Assembly (NCBI GenBank): GCA_963757565.1
Contig: CAVWSB010000011.1
Span: 744,001-808,000 of the forward strand
Reading direction: 5' to 3'
From: PALSA-894 sp963757565
GTDB taxonomy: Bacteria; Pseudomonadota; Alphaproteobacteria; Rhizobiales; Xanthobacteraceae
DNA: 64,000 nucleotides
The translations under genes and the position numbers were made by a program. The notes beneath the pieces were generated by a model, which worked only from the letters and a program-made list of their open reading frames with translations, did no database searches and was not told the origin of the DNA. Shown here one piece after another: positions 1 through 8,052 of the stretch. Numbering within the stretch: position 1 is the stretch's first letter; each line of letters begins with the position of its first letter.

Positions 1-1
1 C

Positions 2-283
2 GCCAACGTGCTGCTGCTCGACGAGCCGACCAACGATCTTGACGTCGATACGCTGCGCGCGCTCGAAGAGGCGCTGGAGGATTTCGCCGGCTGCGCGGTC
101 ATCATCAGCCATGATCGCTGGTTCCTTGACCGCATCGCGACCCACATGCTTGCCTTCGAGGGCGAGAGCCATGTGGAGTGGTTCGAGGGTAACTTCCAGG
201 ACTACGAGGCCGACAAGACGCGCCGCCTCGGCGTCGATGCCGGGGTGCCGCACCGGATCAAATACAAGAAGTTTGCGCGGTAA
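2..283 (+). CDS. ettA: EttA-type ABC-F ATPase, C-terminal end (5' truncated by window)
   Basis: Only the last 93 residues of an ABC-F ATPase (family about 555 aa) are present. They carry the second Walker B region (LLLDEPTNDLD), the H-loop histidine in ISHDRWFLDR, and the tail motif EWFEGNFQDYE, which fits EttA better than Uup or the antibiotic-resistance ABC-F proteins. EttA is a soluble protein that binds the ribosomal E site and gates entry into elongation according to the ATP/ADP ratio. There is no membrane segment. The frame is open from base 2, so the start lies upstream of the window. The EttA subtype is inferred from a short tail; ABC-F membership is firm. Confidence 0.9.
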   Translation, partial: ANVLLLDEPTNDLDVDTLRALEEALEDFAGCAVIISHDRWFLDRIATHMLAFEGESHVEWFEGNFQDYEADKTRRLGVDAGVPHRIKYKKFAR

Positions 284-291
284 GAACGACT

Positions 292-372
292 CGTTCCGCC
301 CGTCCCCCGCGAAAGCGGGGATCCAGAGCCAAGAAAATCAGGAACGGGATGCGCGCTCGCGCGGGCATGAGC
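292..372. repeat. GAAA-loop palindromic repeat pair (REP/BIME-like)
   Basis: The element starts with a hairpin CCCCCGC-GAAA-GCGGGG (304-320), followed by a conserved ATCCAG tail and then a degenerate partner ending in CGCGGGCATGAGCG. Related units occur at 10101-10180, 37919-38003 and 38928-39045. It lies between the ettA stop and the convergent alcohol dehydrogenase stop, a typical REP position. On the plus strand the loop is a GNRA tetraloop. Confidence 0.75.
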
Positions 373-398
373 GAGCGCATTGCATGGCTCACCCAGCT

Positions 399-1451
399 TC
401 ACGACGGCAAAATCACGCCCTTGCCTTCCGTCTGCGCGTCGAACACGCGGTAGGCTTCCTCGGCCTGATCGAGCCGCCAGCGATGCGTGAACAGCTTGTC
501 GACCGCAATCTTGTGGTCGGCGACGAACTCCGCGCAGTCGGCCTGTCCTTGCGTGGAGAACGTCCATGAGGCGGCGAGCGTGATCTGGCGCCGGATCATG
601 TCGGGACTGACGTCGAGCGTGACCTGACCGCGCTCGCCCACATAGCAGGCGGTGCCCCAGGTGCGCGCTGCGCGGACGGCTGCCGCCCGCGCCTCGGCGT
701 TGCCGGAGGTGTCGAGCGTCTTGTGCGCGCCCTCGCCATGGGTGAGTTCGCGGATCGCCGCGATCGGATCATTCGAGCGCGACTCGATCACCTCGTGCGC
801 GCCGAATTCTTTCGCGAGCTCGCATCGATGCGGCGAAACATCGAGTGCGATCACGCGCGCGCCCATCGCAGCGGCAAGCTGCGTCGCTGAAAGGCCGACC
901 GGCCCCTGACCGAAGATCGCGATCGTTTCGCCGCCTTGGAGATTGAGCCGCTTGAGCGCGCCATAGGCTGTGCCGGTACCGCAAGAGATGGCGGCGCCGG
1001 TCTCGAACGAAAGGGAGTCGGGCAGCGGTACGAGCGTGTGCACCGGCACCTTCATGTAGCGCGCATGCGCGCCGTTGGCGTTCGCGCCGAACACGGTTGC
1101 GCCCTTCAGGCACATCTGCGCCCAGCCGGAGCGGCAGTGCTTGCAGGTCTCGCAGCCGGTGTAGTGATGATCCATCACGCGCGCCCCGACACGCGCCTCC
1201 TTCTCGCTGACACCGGAGCCGACCGCGACAACGATGCCGCACGGTTCGTGGCCGGCGATCACCGGATCGGCGCCGCGCGCAAAGCCCGAGGTGGTGTCGC
1301 CCGGCTTGAAGCTCGCACGATAGACATGCAGGTCGCTGCCGCACATGCCGGACGCCTTGATCTCCAGCACAACGTCGCGCGGGCCGGGCGCCGGATCGGG
1401 GAAGTCGCGCAATTCAAGCTTGCGGTCACCCGTGAACACGACGCCTTTCAT
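399..1451 (-). CDS. zinc-dependent alcohol dehydrogenase (MDR family)
   Basis: A complete 350-residue medium-chain dehydrogenase/reductase. Catalytic zinc ligands appear as Cys37 (CGSD) and His68-Glu69 (GHE). A structural zinc lobe is present with Cys100, Cys103, Cys106 and Cys114. The Rossmann NAD(P)-binding glycine motif GQGPVG is at about 181-186. Such enzymes oxidise an alcohol or polyol to the carbonyl with NAD(P)+ in the cytosol; the substrate cannot be read from sequence. The start at 1451 is preceded by GGGAGGATTGC, a good ribosome-binding site. It is transcribed in the same direction as the VapC gene 26 bp upstream but probably belongs to another unit. Confidence 0.9.
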   Translation of the reverse strand: MKGVVFTGDRKLELRDFPDPAPGPRDVVLEIKASGMCGSDLHVYRASFKPGDTTSGFARGADPVIAGHEPCGIVVAVGSGVSEKEARVGARVMDHHYTGCETCKHCRSGWAQMCLKGATVFGANANGAHARYMKVPVHTLVPLPDSLSFETGAAISCGTGTAYGALKRLNLQGGETIAIFGQGPVGLSATQLAAAMGARVIALDVSPHRCELAKEFGAHEVIESRSNDPIAAIRELTHGEGAHKTLDTSGNAEARAAAVRAARTWGTACYVGERGQVTLDVSPDMIRRQITLAASWTFSTQGQADCAEFVADHKIAVDKLFTHRWRLDQAEEAYRVFDAQTEGKGVILPS

Positions 1452-1477
1452 GCAATCCTCCCCCAGGTGCGCCCCGG

Positions 1478-1882
1478 TTACGGCTCGGGCGCGATCAGTT
1501 CGACGTCCGGAAAGTAAGTCCGGTATCGCCGCGTGTCGCGCGTCAGGATCGGCAGCGCTTCGATCTGAGCGTGGGCCCCGATGAAGAAGTCGGCAAGCAC
1601 GCTCAGGCGTGGGCCGCCCTTGCGGCGATATTGCTCAAAGGCGCGGCCGGCCATGAACAGCGCAGCGGTTGGAATGCGGAATAGAGAAACATCAAGGTCC
1701 GTGATCGCGGCATCGAGAAGGTCGGCGCGCGGAAACAGAGGCGAAAGCTCAGCATAGACGACATCTGTGATGCCAAGACGACCAGAGGCCGATTGACGAT
1801 CAAGCATCGCAACCGACCATGCGCGCCAGTCTGGTTGACCGGTCAGAACATCGATGAGGACGTTGGTATCGACCAACGTCAC
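1478..1882 (-). CDS. VapC-like PIN-domain toxin
   Basis: A 134-residue PIN-domain protein. The N-terminal LVDTNVLID motif supplies the first metal-binding aspartate; ITDVVYAEL gives the central glutamate; LADFFIGAHA and the TRDTRRY segment supply the C-terminal acidic residues. VapC toxins are Mg2+-dependent RNases that cut tRNA or rRNA when released from the antitoxin. The GTG start overlaps the stop of the upstream AbrB-type antitoxin by four bases (GTGA at 1879-1882), so the two are translationally coupled. Length and order (antitoxin first) are normal for type II modules. Confidence 0.92.
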   Translation of the reverse strand: MTLVDTNVLIDVLTGQPDWRAWSVAMLDRQSASGRLGITDVVYAELSPLFPRADLLDAAITDLDVSLFRIPTAALFMAGRAFEQYRRKGGPRLSVLADFFIGAHAQIEALPILTRDTRRYRTYFPDVELIAPEP

Positions 1883-2130
1883 TTTGGATCCTCAGCCGGG
1901 TCGCCGCGCAACACCTTCATGTAGTCGTCGGTATTGATGCCGCCGATGAGTTTGCGCTTCGATATCGCCTCAAGCTTCTTGCGATAGGCGCTCTGCCGGC
2001 CCGGCTTCTCGATATAGATGCCGCCCGATGCAGTCGCGCGCACGTCGACCTTGTCGCCGGGCTTGATGCCGGCGGCGTCGCGGATGGCTTTCGGCAGGGT
2101 GACCTGCCCCTTCACGGTGACGGTGGTCAT
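1879..2130 (-). CDS. AbrB/SpoVT-domain antitoxin of the VapC pair
   Basis: An 83-residue protein. Its N-terminal half (TVTVKGQVTLPKAIRDAAG, then PGDKVDV) is a swapped-hairpin AbrB DNA-binding domain; the C-terminal half is the toxin-binding tail. The start at 2130 is chosen over an in-frame start at 2265 because the AbrB domain begins there and because the extra residues would run through the palindrome at 2141-2169. The protein is expected to neutralise the adjacent PIN toxin and, with it, repress its own promoter. In-frame coding upstream of 2130 shows no domain. Confidence 0.9.
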   Translation of the reverse strand: MTTVTVKGQVTLPKAIRDAAGIKPGDKVDVRATASGGIYIEKPGRQSAYRKKLEAISKRKLIGGINTDDYMKVLRGDPAEDPK

Positions 2131-2140
2131 GACGAACCTC

Positions 2141-2169
2141 GGTATTACCTTTCTCGAAAAAGTAATACC
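2141..2169. promoter_or_regulatory. palindromic operator candidate upstream of the antitoxin-toxin operon
   Basis: Perfect 8-bp arms GGTATTAC (2141-2148) and GTAATACC (2162-2169) lie around an AT-rich centre, 11 bp upstream of the antitoxin start and about 95 bp before the divergent yqhA-like start. AbrB-type antitoxins bind such inverted repeats to autoregulate. Binding is inferred from position and symmetry. Confidence 0.6.
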
Positions 2170-2263
2170 GCAGAAAGTGCGCGTCAATGTGGCCACAGAC
2201 GCGAAATCCAGCGAATTGCCTATAAGCGGCGGACCAGTGGGCCGATGGCCGAAGGGACGCATC

Positions 2264-2839
2264 ATGTCGATGGCTGCCGACGATCCGATCCCGCCGAAAG
2301 ACTATCCCGGCCTGCGGCCGTTGCCGCAACTCATCTTCTCGTCGCGCTGGCTGCAGGTTCCGCTCTATGTCGGGCTGATCGTCGCGCAGGCGGTCTACGT
2401 CGTGATGTTCCTGAAGGAACTGTGGCACCTCGTTCTCGGCACGATGAACTTCACCGAGCAGGAGATCATGCTGGTGGTGCTCGGCCTGATCGACGTCGTG
2501 ATGATCTCCAACCTGCTCATCATGGTGATCGTCGGCGGCTACGAGACCTTCGTGTCGCGGCTGGAACTGGAGAAGCACCCGGATCAGCCGGAGTGGATCA
2601 GCCACGTCAACGCGAGCGTGCTCAAGATCAAGCTTGCGATGGCGATCATCGGCATCTCGTCCATCCATCTGTTGCGCACGTTCATCTATGCGGGCTCGCT
2701 CGGTGCGCAGGGCAATCCGCTGACCGAGACCGGCGTGATGTGGCAGGCGATCATCCATACAATCTTTATTGTTTCGGCGCTCGGCATCGCGGGAGTCGAG
2801 CGCATGAGCCAGCCGGTGTATCGCCCGCGCGATCACTAA
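2264..2839 (+). CDS. YqhA-like inner membrane protein (UPF0114)
   Basis: A 191-residue polytopic membrane protein. Hydrophobic segments fall at about 27-50 (VPLYVGLIVAQAVYVVMF), 68-90 (IMLVVLGLIDVVMISNLLIM) and 120-140, with another near 163-180. The family motif around LLIMVIVGGYETFVS and the central HVNASVLKIKLAMAIIGISS match UPF0114/YqhA. Function is unknown. The ATG at 2264 is chosen because an upstream open frame runs through the antitoxin operator and lacks any family sequence. It is transcribed divergently from the toxin-antitoxin pair and is followed after 10 bp by the lytic transglycosylase gene. Confidence 0.88.
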   Translation: MSMAADDPIPPKDYPGLRPLPQLIFSSRWLQVPLYVGLIVAQAVYVVMFLKELWHLVLGTMNFTEQEIMLVVLGLIDVVMISNLLIMVIVGGYETFVSRLELEKHPDQPEWISHVNASVLKIKLAMAIIGISSIHLLRTFIYAGSLGAQGNPLTETGVMWQAIIHTIFIVSALGIAGVERMSQPVYRPRDH

Positions 2840-2849
2840 TCCGCCGGGC

Positions 2850-4070
2850 GTGTGCGTGCGGTTCGCGGCGCTGATCCTTGCTGTGATGCTGGCGTCGCCC
2901 GCGCGCGCGGCCGATCCGGCGTTCGGACGGTTTGTCGAAGACCTGTATCCTGCGGCGCAAGAGCTTGGCGTGTCGCGCGCGACGTTCGACGATGCCACAC
3001 GCGGGCTTGAGCCGGACCTCACACTGCCCGATCTGGTCATTCCGGGCCGTCCGGACAATCAGCCCGCGCAGCCGGAGTTCGTGCAGACGCCGGCCGAGTA
3101 TCTCAAGGAAGCTGCGTTCGCGCCGCTTGCGGCGCAAGGCCGCAAATTGGCCGAACAGCATCGTGCGACACTGACGAAAATCGAGCAGCGCTTCGGCGTG
3201 CCGGGTTCGATCGTGCTGGCGATCTGGGCGCGCGAAACGAACTACGGCGCGGCGAAGCTGCCGTACAGCGCGATCCGCGCGCTCGCGACGGAAGCGTGGC
3301 TCGGGCGGCGCAAGGAGCAGTTCCGCGAGGAATTCCTGCTCGCGCTGAAGATGCTGCAGGAGGGCGTTGTCGCACTCGCCGCGATGAAAAGTTCATGGGC
3401 GGGCGCGATGGGCCATCCGCAGCTTCTGCCGTCCGGCTTTTACAAATACGCGATCGATTTCGACGGCGACGGCGAGCGAGACATATGGACGTCGGTGCCG
3501 GATGCGCTCGGCACCATCGCCAACCACCTGAAGGAGCTTGGCTGGCAACGCGGCCAGCGCTGGGGCTATGAGGTGCGCGCGCCGCGCGATCTCGATTGCG
3601 GCATGGCGCGCCCCGCCGTGACGATGACGATCGGCGAATGGCTCAAGCGCGGCTACGCACCCGCGCACAATGCGAAGCTCAGCGCAGGCGAGCTTGCGCA
3701 GAAGGCGTCGCTGCTGCTGCCCGCGGGAATTTACGGCCCCGCCTTTCTGGTCACACCAAATTACTTCGCGCTGAAGGACTACAATTATTCCGACCTCTAC
3801 GTGCTGTTCGTCGGGCATCTCGCCGACCGCATCGCGGGCGCGCCGCCCTTCGAACAGCCGTGGGGAAAGGTTGCGCAGCTTCCCTCAGCGGCGCTGGAAA
3901 AGATGCAGGCCGCGCTTACGCGGCTCGGACTTTACGCCGACAAGATCGACGGCAAGGCCGGCATGCTGACGCGCGCGGCGCTCGGCGCGTACCAGAAGGC
4001 GAATGGGCTGACGCTCGACTGCTGGCCGAGCCAGGCCGCGCTCGATCACATGCAGGCGCGGGTGAAATAG
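2850..4070 (+). CDS. lytic murein transglycosylase, MltB/SLT_2 type with peptidoglycan-binding domain
   Basis: A 406-residue exported enzyme with an N-terminal signal peptide (about residues 1-21, ending ARAAD). The SLT_2 catalytic domain (about 25-320) contains the catalytic glutamate at about 129 in IWARETNYG and the GAMGHPQLLPSGF loop, where a histidine replaces the more usual glutamine. The last 55 residues form a PG_binding_1 domain (MQAALTRLGLYADKIDGKAG). The enzyme cleaves MurNAc-GlcNAc bonds in the periplasm, leaving 1,6-anhydro ends. The start is GTG at 2850, just after the yqhA-like stop. It is convergent with the HdeD-type gene, with 2 bp between stops. Confidence 0.92.
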   Translation: MCVRFAALILAVMLASPARAADPAFGRFVEDLYPAAQELGVSRATFDDATRGLEPDLTLPDLVIPGRPDNQPAQPEFVQTPAEYLKEAAFAPLAAQGRKLAEQHRATLTKIEQRFGVPGSIVLAIWARETNYGAAKLPYSAIRALATEAWLGRRKEQFREEFLLALKMLQEGVVALAAMKSSWAGAMGHPQLLPSGFYKYAIDFDGDGERDIWTSVPDALGTIANHLKELGWQRGQRWGYEVRAPRDLDCGMARPAVTMTIGEWLKRGYAPAHNAKLSAGELAQKASLLLPAGIYGPAFLVTPNYFALKDYNYSDLYVLFVGHLADRIAGAPPFEQPWGKVAQLPSAALEKMQAALTRLGLYADKIDGKAGMLTRAALGAYQKANGLTLDCWPSQAALDHMQARVK

Positions 4071-4072
4071 CG

Positions 4073-4633
4073 TCAGGCGGCTGGTTTCAGTCGCAAGCCA
4101 AGCGTGAGAAGTGCGACGCCGGTGAAGACCAGATCGACGCCGAGGAACGTGCCGAGCACCCACAGGCTGCTCACCGGCCACTGCGCCGCGATCATCAATC
4201 CGAGCAGCAGCGTAATCGCGCCGGCGACCAGCATCCAGACCCATCCGGCATGGCCGTGCAGGCGAAACGCCGCGACGATCCGCATCGCGCCGCTGGCGAT
4301 CAGCATGATCCCGATGAACAGCGTGAACACCGATGCGCCGAGCAGCGGATTGTAGGCGATCAGTATGCCGGCCGCCGCATAGAGCAACCCGGTGAGAAGC
4401 CAGAACAGGAAGCCCGCCCATTCGCGAACCTGAAACGCGTGGATGATGTGCGCTACTCCAGCAACCGTCATCAGCGCGCCGATGAACAATACGCTCACCA
4501 GCGTGCCGACCATCACGTTGCCGAGTGCGGCCATTCCGGCGATGACGAACAGCGCGCCGAGGCCGACGAACCAGCCCCAGTTGTGACGCAGCGTATGGAT
4601 CGCGCCGCCGAGCGGGTGGGACACATCGGTCAT
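4073..4633 (-). CDS. HdeD-like membrane protein (DUF308)
   Basis: A 186-residue protein made almost entirely of membrane segments, about six, in paired repeats such as GLGALFVIAGMAALG and LVSVLFIGALMTVAGVAH. This is the DUF308/HdeD pattern. HdeD of E. coli is linked to acid resistance at high cell density, but the biochemical activity is unknown, so here only a membrane stress-associated role can be suggested. The start at 4633 has a strong ribosome-binding site (GGAGGCTCCC) directly upstream. It lies downstream of the small exported protein gene on the same strand but is separated from it by a terminator. Confidence 0.88.
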   Translation of the reverse strand: MTDVSHPLGGAIHTLRHNWGWFVGLGALFVIAGMAALGNVMVGTLVSVLFIGALMTVAGVAHIIHAFQVREWAGFLFWLLTGLLYAAAGILIAYNPLLGASVFTLFIGIMLIASGAMRIVAAFRLHGHAGWVWMLVAGAITLLLGLMIAAQWPVSSLWVLGTFLGVDLVFTGVALLTLGLRLKPAA

Positions 4634-4683
4634 GGGAGCCTCCAGAGAGATGCAGCGCGCGGCCGCCGCAACAAGCTATCCCG

Positions 4684-4718
4684 AAAAAACAAACCCGGCC
4701 ACGCTCTCGCGGGCCGGG
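4684..4718 (-). terminator. rho-independent terminator after the small exported protein gene
   Basis: Read on the minus strand, a 7-bp GC stem (CCCGGCC 4694-4700 with GGCCGGG 4712-4718) is followed by a run of nine T in ten bases (4684-4693). It sits 36 bp beyond the stop of the gene ending at 4754. Confidence 0.8.
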
Positions 4719-4753
4719 CTCTGGTTTCGTCGCGCTCAGCGCGATTCAGGCGA

Positions 4754-5083
4754 TCACGGGCAGAAGAAGTGCGGACGCCCGCGATAGCCAACGATGTTGC
4801 CGTACGGATCATACACGGGCATGCGCGCCCAGTAGCCGCCGGGGCAGCCAACCGGAACCGGACCGCCGTATGCCGCGTAAGGCACATAGCCTGGCTGGAC
4901 CACATAGGCCGGGCCGTACGAATTCGCGATCGCGCTGCCGACAATTGCGCCGGCGGCAACGCCACCGAGAATGCCGAGGCCGAGCCCGAGGCCGCGGCGT
5001 TGCGCGAAGGCATCGGACGGCGCCGCGGTAAGCGCCGCCGCGATCGTCGCGGCAGCAGTGAGCGTGGTGAGGGTTTTCATCAT
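4754..5083 (-). CDS. small exported Gly/Tyr/Pro-rich protein with glycine-zipper segment
   Basis: A 109-residue protein. A clear signal peptide (about 1-27, ending DAFAQ) is followed by a glycine-zipper stretch (GLGLGLGILGGVAAGAIVG) that could insert in a membrane, then a Tyr/Pro/Gly-rich tail ending PHFFCP. I do not recognise a named family. The same plan (signal, GxxxG segment, aromatic or basic tail) appears in the gene at 21316-21648. It is monocistronic, with its own terminator downstream, and most likely periplasmic or outer-membrane associated. Confidence 0.75.
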   Translation of the reverse strand: MMKTLTTLTAAATIAAALTAAPSDAFAQRRGLGLGLGILGGVAAGAIVGSAIANSYGPAYVVQPGYVPYAAYGGPVPVGCPGGYWARMPVYDPYGNIVGYRGRPHFFCP

Positions 5084-5515
5084 GGAGTCGGAACCTCATT
5101 GGGGCGTCCGGCCGTGCGCCGAAACGCGGTGAACTGTTAAACCATCCGCAGCGCGGGTGCCAACATATGGCGCGCGCAATTTGTCGGAATTTTGGAGCGG
5201 CAGCGCGAAAAGATGAACGAATATGCAGATTTAGCCGAGGTTCCGAACACCTTGGGACAGGGCCGGCGTGCGTCGCCGCGGGGGTTCGCGTCAGGGGCGA
5301 ATCAACAGGATGGCCGCCGGATCAGTCGTGGAAATGGCGGAGGCAGATGGGCTCTTTAGTGTGCGGCACGCGGGGAAGCGCAGACGGCTTTGATGTCGTC
5401 GGCCGGGTCGTACACCGGATCGCGCGCGGTGAAATCATCTGACCGCGTGGTTGATGAAGGGTTAGCAGCCCGTCCGTTCCACGCTAGGGTCTGCGGCCGA
5501 AATGCGGGAGGAGCC
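5084..5515. other. intergenic region, no gene supported
   Basis: The stretch holds the divergent promoters of the small exported protein and the first Bug protein. A short open frame at 5167-5442 has no recognisable domain and no convincing ribosome-binding site. I see no repeat, RNA gene or palindrome here. Confidence 0.5.
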
Positions 5516-6496
5516 ATGCTGAACCGGCGGCAATTTGCGGCGGGACTGGCGCTGGTGGCGGGCGCGGGGAGGGCGCGGGCGGAGGGCTATCCCGATCGTC
5601 CGATCCGCATCGTCGTCGGCTATGCGGCCGGCGGCGGGGTCGACATCGTGGCGCGCCTGCTCGGCGAGCCGATGAAGGCCGCGTTCGGCCAGACCGTGAT
5701 CGTCGAGAACCGTCCCGGCGCGAGCGCGATGATCGCCTCGAACCTGGTGGCGAAGGCGGCGCCCGATGGGCTCACGCTGCTGGCCGCGGCGTCCGGTGAG
5801 GTCGCGATCAACCAGCACCTCTACGGCAGCAAGATGAGCTACGACCCGGCGCGCGAGCTCAGCCCCGTCGCGCTCGTCGGCATCGTGCCGTGCGTGATCG
5901 TGGTCGCGGCCGCGACGCCAGTGCATGACGCGGCCGAACTCGTCGCCTATGCGCGCGCCAATCGCGGCAAGCTCTCGTTCTCCTCCTCCGGCGTGGGCAA
6001 TCCGCAGCAGCTTGCCGGCGAACTGATGAACCACATGGCCGGGCTCGACGTGCTGCATGTGCCGTATCGCGGCTCGGCGCCTGCCGTCACCGATGTGGCG
6101 ACCGGCGCCGTCACCATGAGCTTCTCTTCTCTCGCCGCCGCGCTGCCGCTGATCCAGGACGGCAAGCTGCGCGCGGTCGCCGTCACGTCGCGCGAGCGCA
6201 TGCCGCAGATTCCCGCCGTGCCGCCGCTCGCCGACGGCGCGCCCGAACTGAAGGACTACGAGCTGCTCAACTGGTTCGGCATGTTCGCCCCGGCCGGCAC
6301 GCCGGACGAGATCGTGTTCCGCCTCAACGACGTGGTGAACGCCGGCCTGCGCGACCGCAGTATCGCGGAAAATCTGGAACGGCAGGGCATCGTGCCGCGC
6401 CCGATGGACGTGCCCGCCTATCGCGCCTTTGTCGCCTCGGAACGGGAAAAGTTCGGCGCGATCGTGCGCGAGGCAAACATCAAAATCGAGAACTAG
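5516..6496 (+). CDS. Bug-family tripartite tricarboxylate transporter substrate-binding protein (1)
   Basis: A 326-residue periplasmic binding protein. A short export signal (about 1-23, with RR near the start) is followed by YPDRPIRIVVGYAAGGGVDIVARLL, the standard N-terminal Bug signature with the ligand-pocket AAGGG loop. The internal VLHVPYRGSAPAVTDV motif and the C-terminal APAGTPDEIVFRLND segment are also family hallmarks. Bug proteins capture carboxylates or related small acids for a TctAB permease. No tctA or tctB gene lies beside it, so partner and ligand are unknown. The start at 5516 follows a strong GGGAGGAG site; an open frame extends upstream without signal. Confidence 0.92.
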   Translation: MLNRRQFAAGLALVAGAGRARAEGYPDRPIRIVVGYAAGGGVDIVARLLGEPMKAAFGQTVIVENRPGASAMIASNLVAKAAPDGLTLLAAASGEVAINQHLYGSKMSYDPARELSPVALVGIVPCVIVVAAATPVHDAAELVAYARANRGKLSFSSSGVGNPQQLAGELMNHMAGLDVLHVPYRGSAPAVTDVATGAVTMSFSSLAAALPLIQDGKLRAVAVTSRERMPQIPAVPPLADGAPELKDYELLNWFGMFAPAGTPDEIVFRLNDVVNAGLRDRSIAENLERQGIVPRPMDVPAYRAFVASEREKFGAIVREANIKIEN

Positions 6497-6501
6497 GAAT
6501 C

Positions 6502-6556
6502 GTCATGGCCTGGCTTATCCCGGCCATCCACCTGCTCGCCTGGCAGGCCTGGACGA
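6502..6556. repeat. short palindromic intergenic repeat
   Basis: An imperfect palindrome, ATGGCC (6505-6510) and GGCCAT (6522-6527) around TGGCTTATCCC, is followed by a second small inverted repeat GCCTG-G-CAGGC (6538-6548). It starts within 10 bp of the Bug gene stop. It resembles the GGCC-armed REP-like repeats I recall from Bradyrhizobium-type genomes; only this copy is seen in the window. Confidence 0.5.
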
Positions 6557-6599
6557 GCGGACTCGTGTGCCGCAATCGAAACGGGAGACGGCACCGACC

Positions 6600-7256
6600 A
6601 TGACCAATCGATCGCTGCGACGGCATCTTGTTTTGACCAGTGCGGTGGTGATCCTTTGCCTCGCGGCGTCGGCCGCCGAATATATTTACAAGAGGGCCGA
6701 AGGACCGACCTTCGTTTCAAGCAACGCCACGCTGCTGGCGATCCTGTTCGGTGCCTACATTGCGTATCTGTTCCAGCAGCGCAGCAAGGCGGTCGACGAC
6801 CTGCGCCATTGGTGGAACGAGATCGTCAAGGCGAAATCGGACCTGCATGCCTATTGCGACAAGCAAAATCCGACGGAGGACGACTATTTCCGCGTATTCG
6901 GCGAAGTCTCGACCGCGATGGACACGCTGCGGCTGATCTACAGCAACGTCGACCGCACGGATGCGAACCCGCGCGGCTTCTATCCGTTCGAGCAGGTCCG
7001 CGACATTGTCGACATCGCGCGTTCGATCGCGCCCAACCGGCAGGCTTCGTTCGAGGACCGCAAGCGCGCCAAGCTCGCGATCGACATCGTCTTCCGCTCG
7101 CTGCGCCATGCAATCCAGGCCGAAGCCGCCGCGAGCCCGCCCGATACCCCGACGTTGCAGGAAAGCCGCCAGCGCAAGGGCTACCTTGCGGAGGTTCAGG
7201 CCCGCGCCGCGCTCGACATCGAGGCGATCCGGCAGGAGAACAAGAAGTTTCATTGA
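6600..7256 (+). CDS. hypothetical membrane protein with two N-terminal transmembrane helices
   Basis: A 218-residue protein that I do not assign to a family. Residues about 9-27 (LVLTSAVVILCLAASAAEY) and 41-60 (ATLLAILFGAYIAYLFQQR) form two membrane helices. The remaining 150 residues are hydrophilic, helical and charged (DLRHWWNEIVKAKSDLHAYC, LQESRQRKGYLAEVQARAAL), suggesting a cytoplasmic coiled region. The ATG at 6600 is chosen because hydrophobic segment one begins right after it and the upstream frame is repeat sequence. Nothing in the neighbourhood suggests its job. Confidence 0.7.
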   Translation: MTNRSLRRHLVLTSAVVILCLAASAAEYIYKRAEGPTFVSSNATLLAILFGAYIAYLFQQRSKAVDDLRHWWNEIVKAKSDLHAYCDKQNPTEDDYFRVFGEVSTAMDTLRLIYSNVDRTDANPRGFYPFEQVRDIVDIARSIAPNRQASFEDRKRAKLAIDIVFRSLRHAIQAEAAASPPDTPTLQESRQRKGYLAEVQARAALDIEAIRQENKKFH

Positions 7257-7300
7257 AGCTGAACGAAGGGCGTCGCCGCGGAGATGAGGTATAATTTTCT

Positions 7301-7991
7301 ATGCCCATCCTGCTCGCCATCTTCGGCCTTGCCTTCCTGGCGCTGCTGTTCGCCCCGCAGCTCTGGGTCAAGCGCGTGCTCGCGCGCCACGGGACGGAGC
7401 GCGCGGATTTTCCCGGCACCGGCGCGGAGCTCGCGCGCCACCTGCTCGACGAGGCGCAATTGCAGGCCGTGGCGGTCGAGCCGACCGACAAGGGCGACCA
7501 CTACGATCCCGAGGCGCGCGCGGTGCGGCTCTCGCCGCCGCATCATGACGGCCGCTCGGTGGCAGCCGTCGCGGTCGCGGCGCATGAGGTGTCACATGCG
7601 GTGCAGCACGCGCGCGGGCGAGGCGGGCTTTGCGCGGCGGCTCGCGCTGGTGCGCAGCCTCTCCTGGGTCGAGCGAATCGCGAGCGCGATTCTGCTGCTG
7701 ACGCCGGTCGTGTTTCTGTTCGCTCACTCGGTCGCGCTTGCGGCGCTGCAAATCGCGGCCGGCGTCGCACTGCTCGCGATCCGCATCGCCGTGCATGTCG
7801 TCACACTGCCGGTCGAACTCGATGCGAGCTTTGGCAAGGCGCTCCCTGTTCTGACGCGCGGGCGCTATCTCGGCGCCGGCGATCTTCCGGCCGCGCGCAG
7901 CGTGCTCAAGGCCGCGGCCTTCACCTATGTGGCCGCCGCGCTTGCGTCGCTGATCGATGTGGCGCGATGGCTGCGGGTGCTGAGGTTTTGA
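7301..7991 (+). CDS. YugP-type zinc metallopeptidase, frameshifted in this sequence
   Basis: The first part encodes a membrane helix (ILLAIFGLAFLALLFAPQLW), the RADFPGTGAELARHLLDEA segment and the zinc motif HEVSHAVQ (about residues 94-101). The continuation (RRLALVRSLSWVERIASAIL onward, with two or three more helices and ending DVARWLRVLRF) lies one frame over. Deleting one G from the GGG at 7616-7618 joins them into a 229-residue protein of normal family length. YugP-like enzymes are integral membrane metallopeptidases of poorly known function. A TATAAT box at 7290-7295 ends only 5 bp before the ATG, so a leaderless transcript is possible. Confidence 0.8.
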
Positions 7992-8010
7992 GGTGGCTGC
8001 TGTAGCTGCT

Positions 8011-8042
8011 GTAGGATGGGTTGAGCTCTTGCGAAACCCATC
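8011..8042. repeat. REP element, upstream of RAYT
   Basis: The unit begins with the GTAG foot typical of RAYT-associated REPs, followed by a hairpin GATGGGTT...AACCCATC (8015-8042). It ends 10 bp before the RAYT start codon. Two related units lie just downstream of the same gene. Confidence 0.85.
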
Positions 8043-8052
8043 ACCGACGACG

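Noticed and set aside
5167..5442. Open frame in the gap before the first Bug gene
   Set aside because: No recognisable domain, weak start, and irregular codon use.
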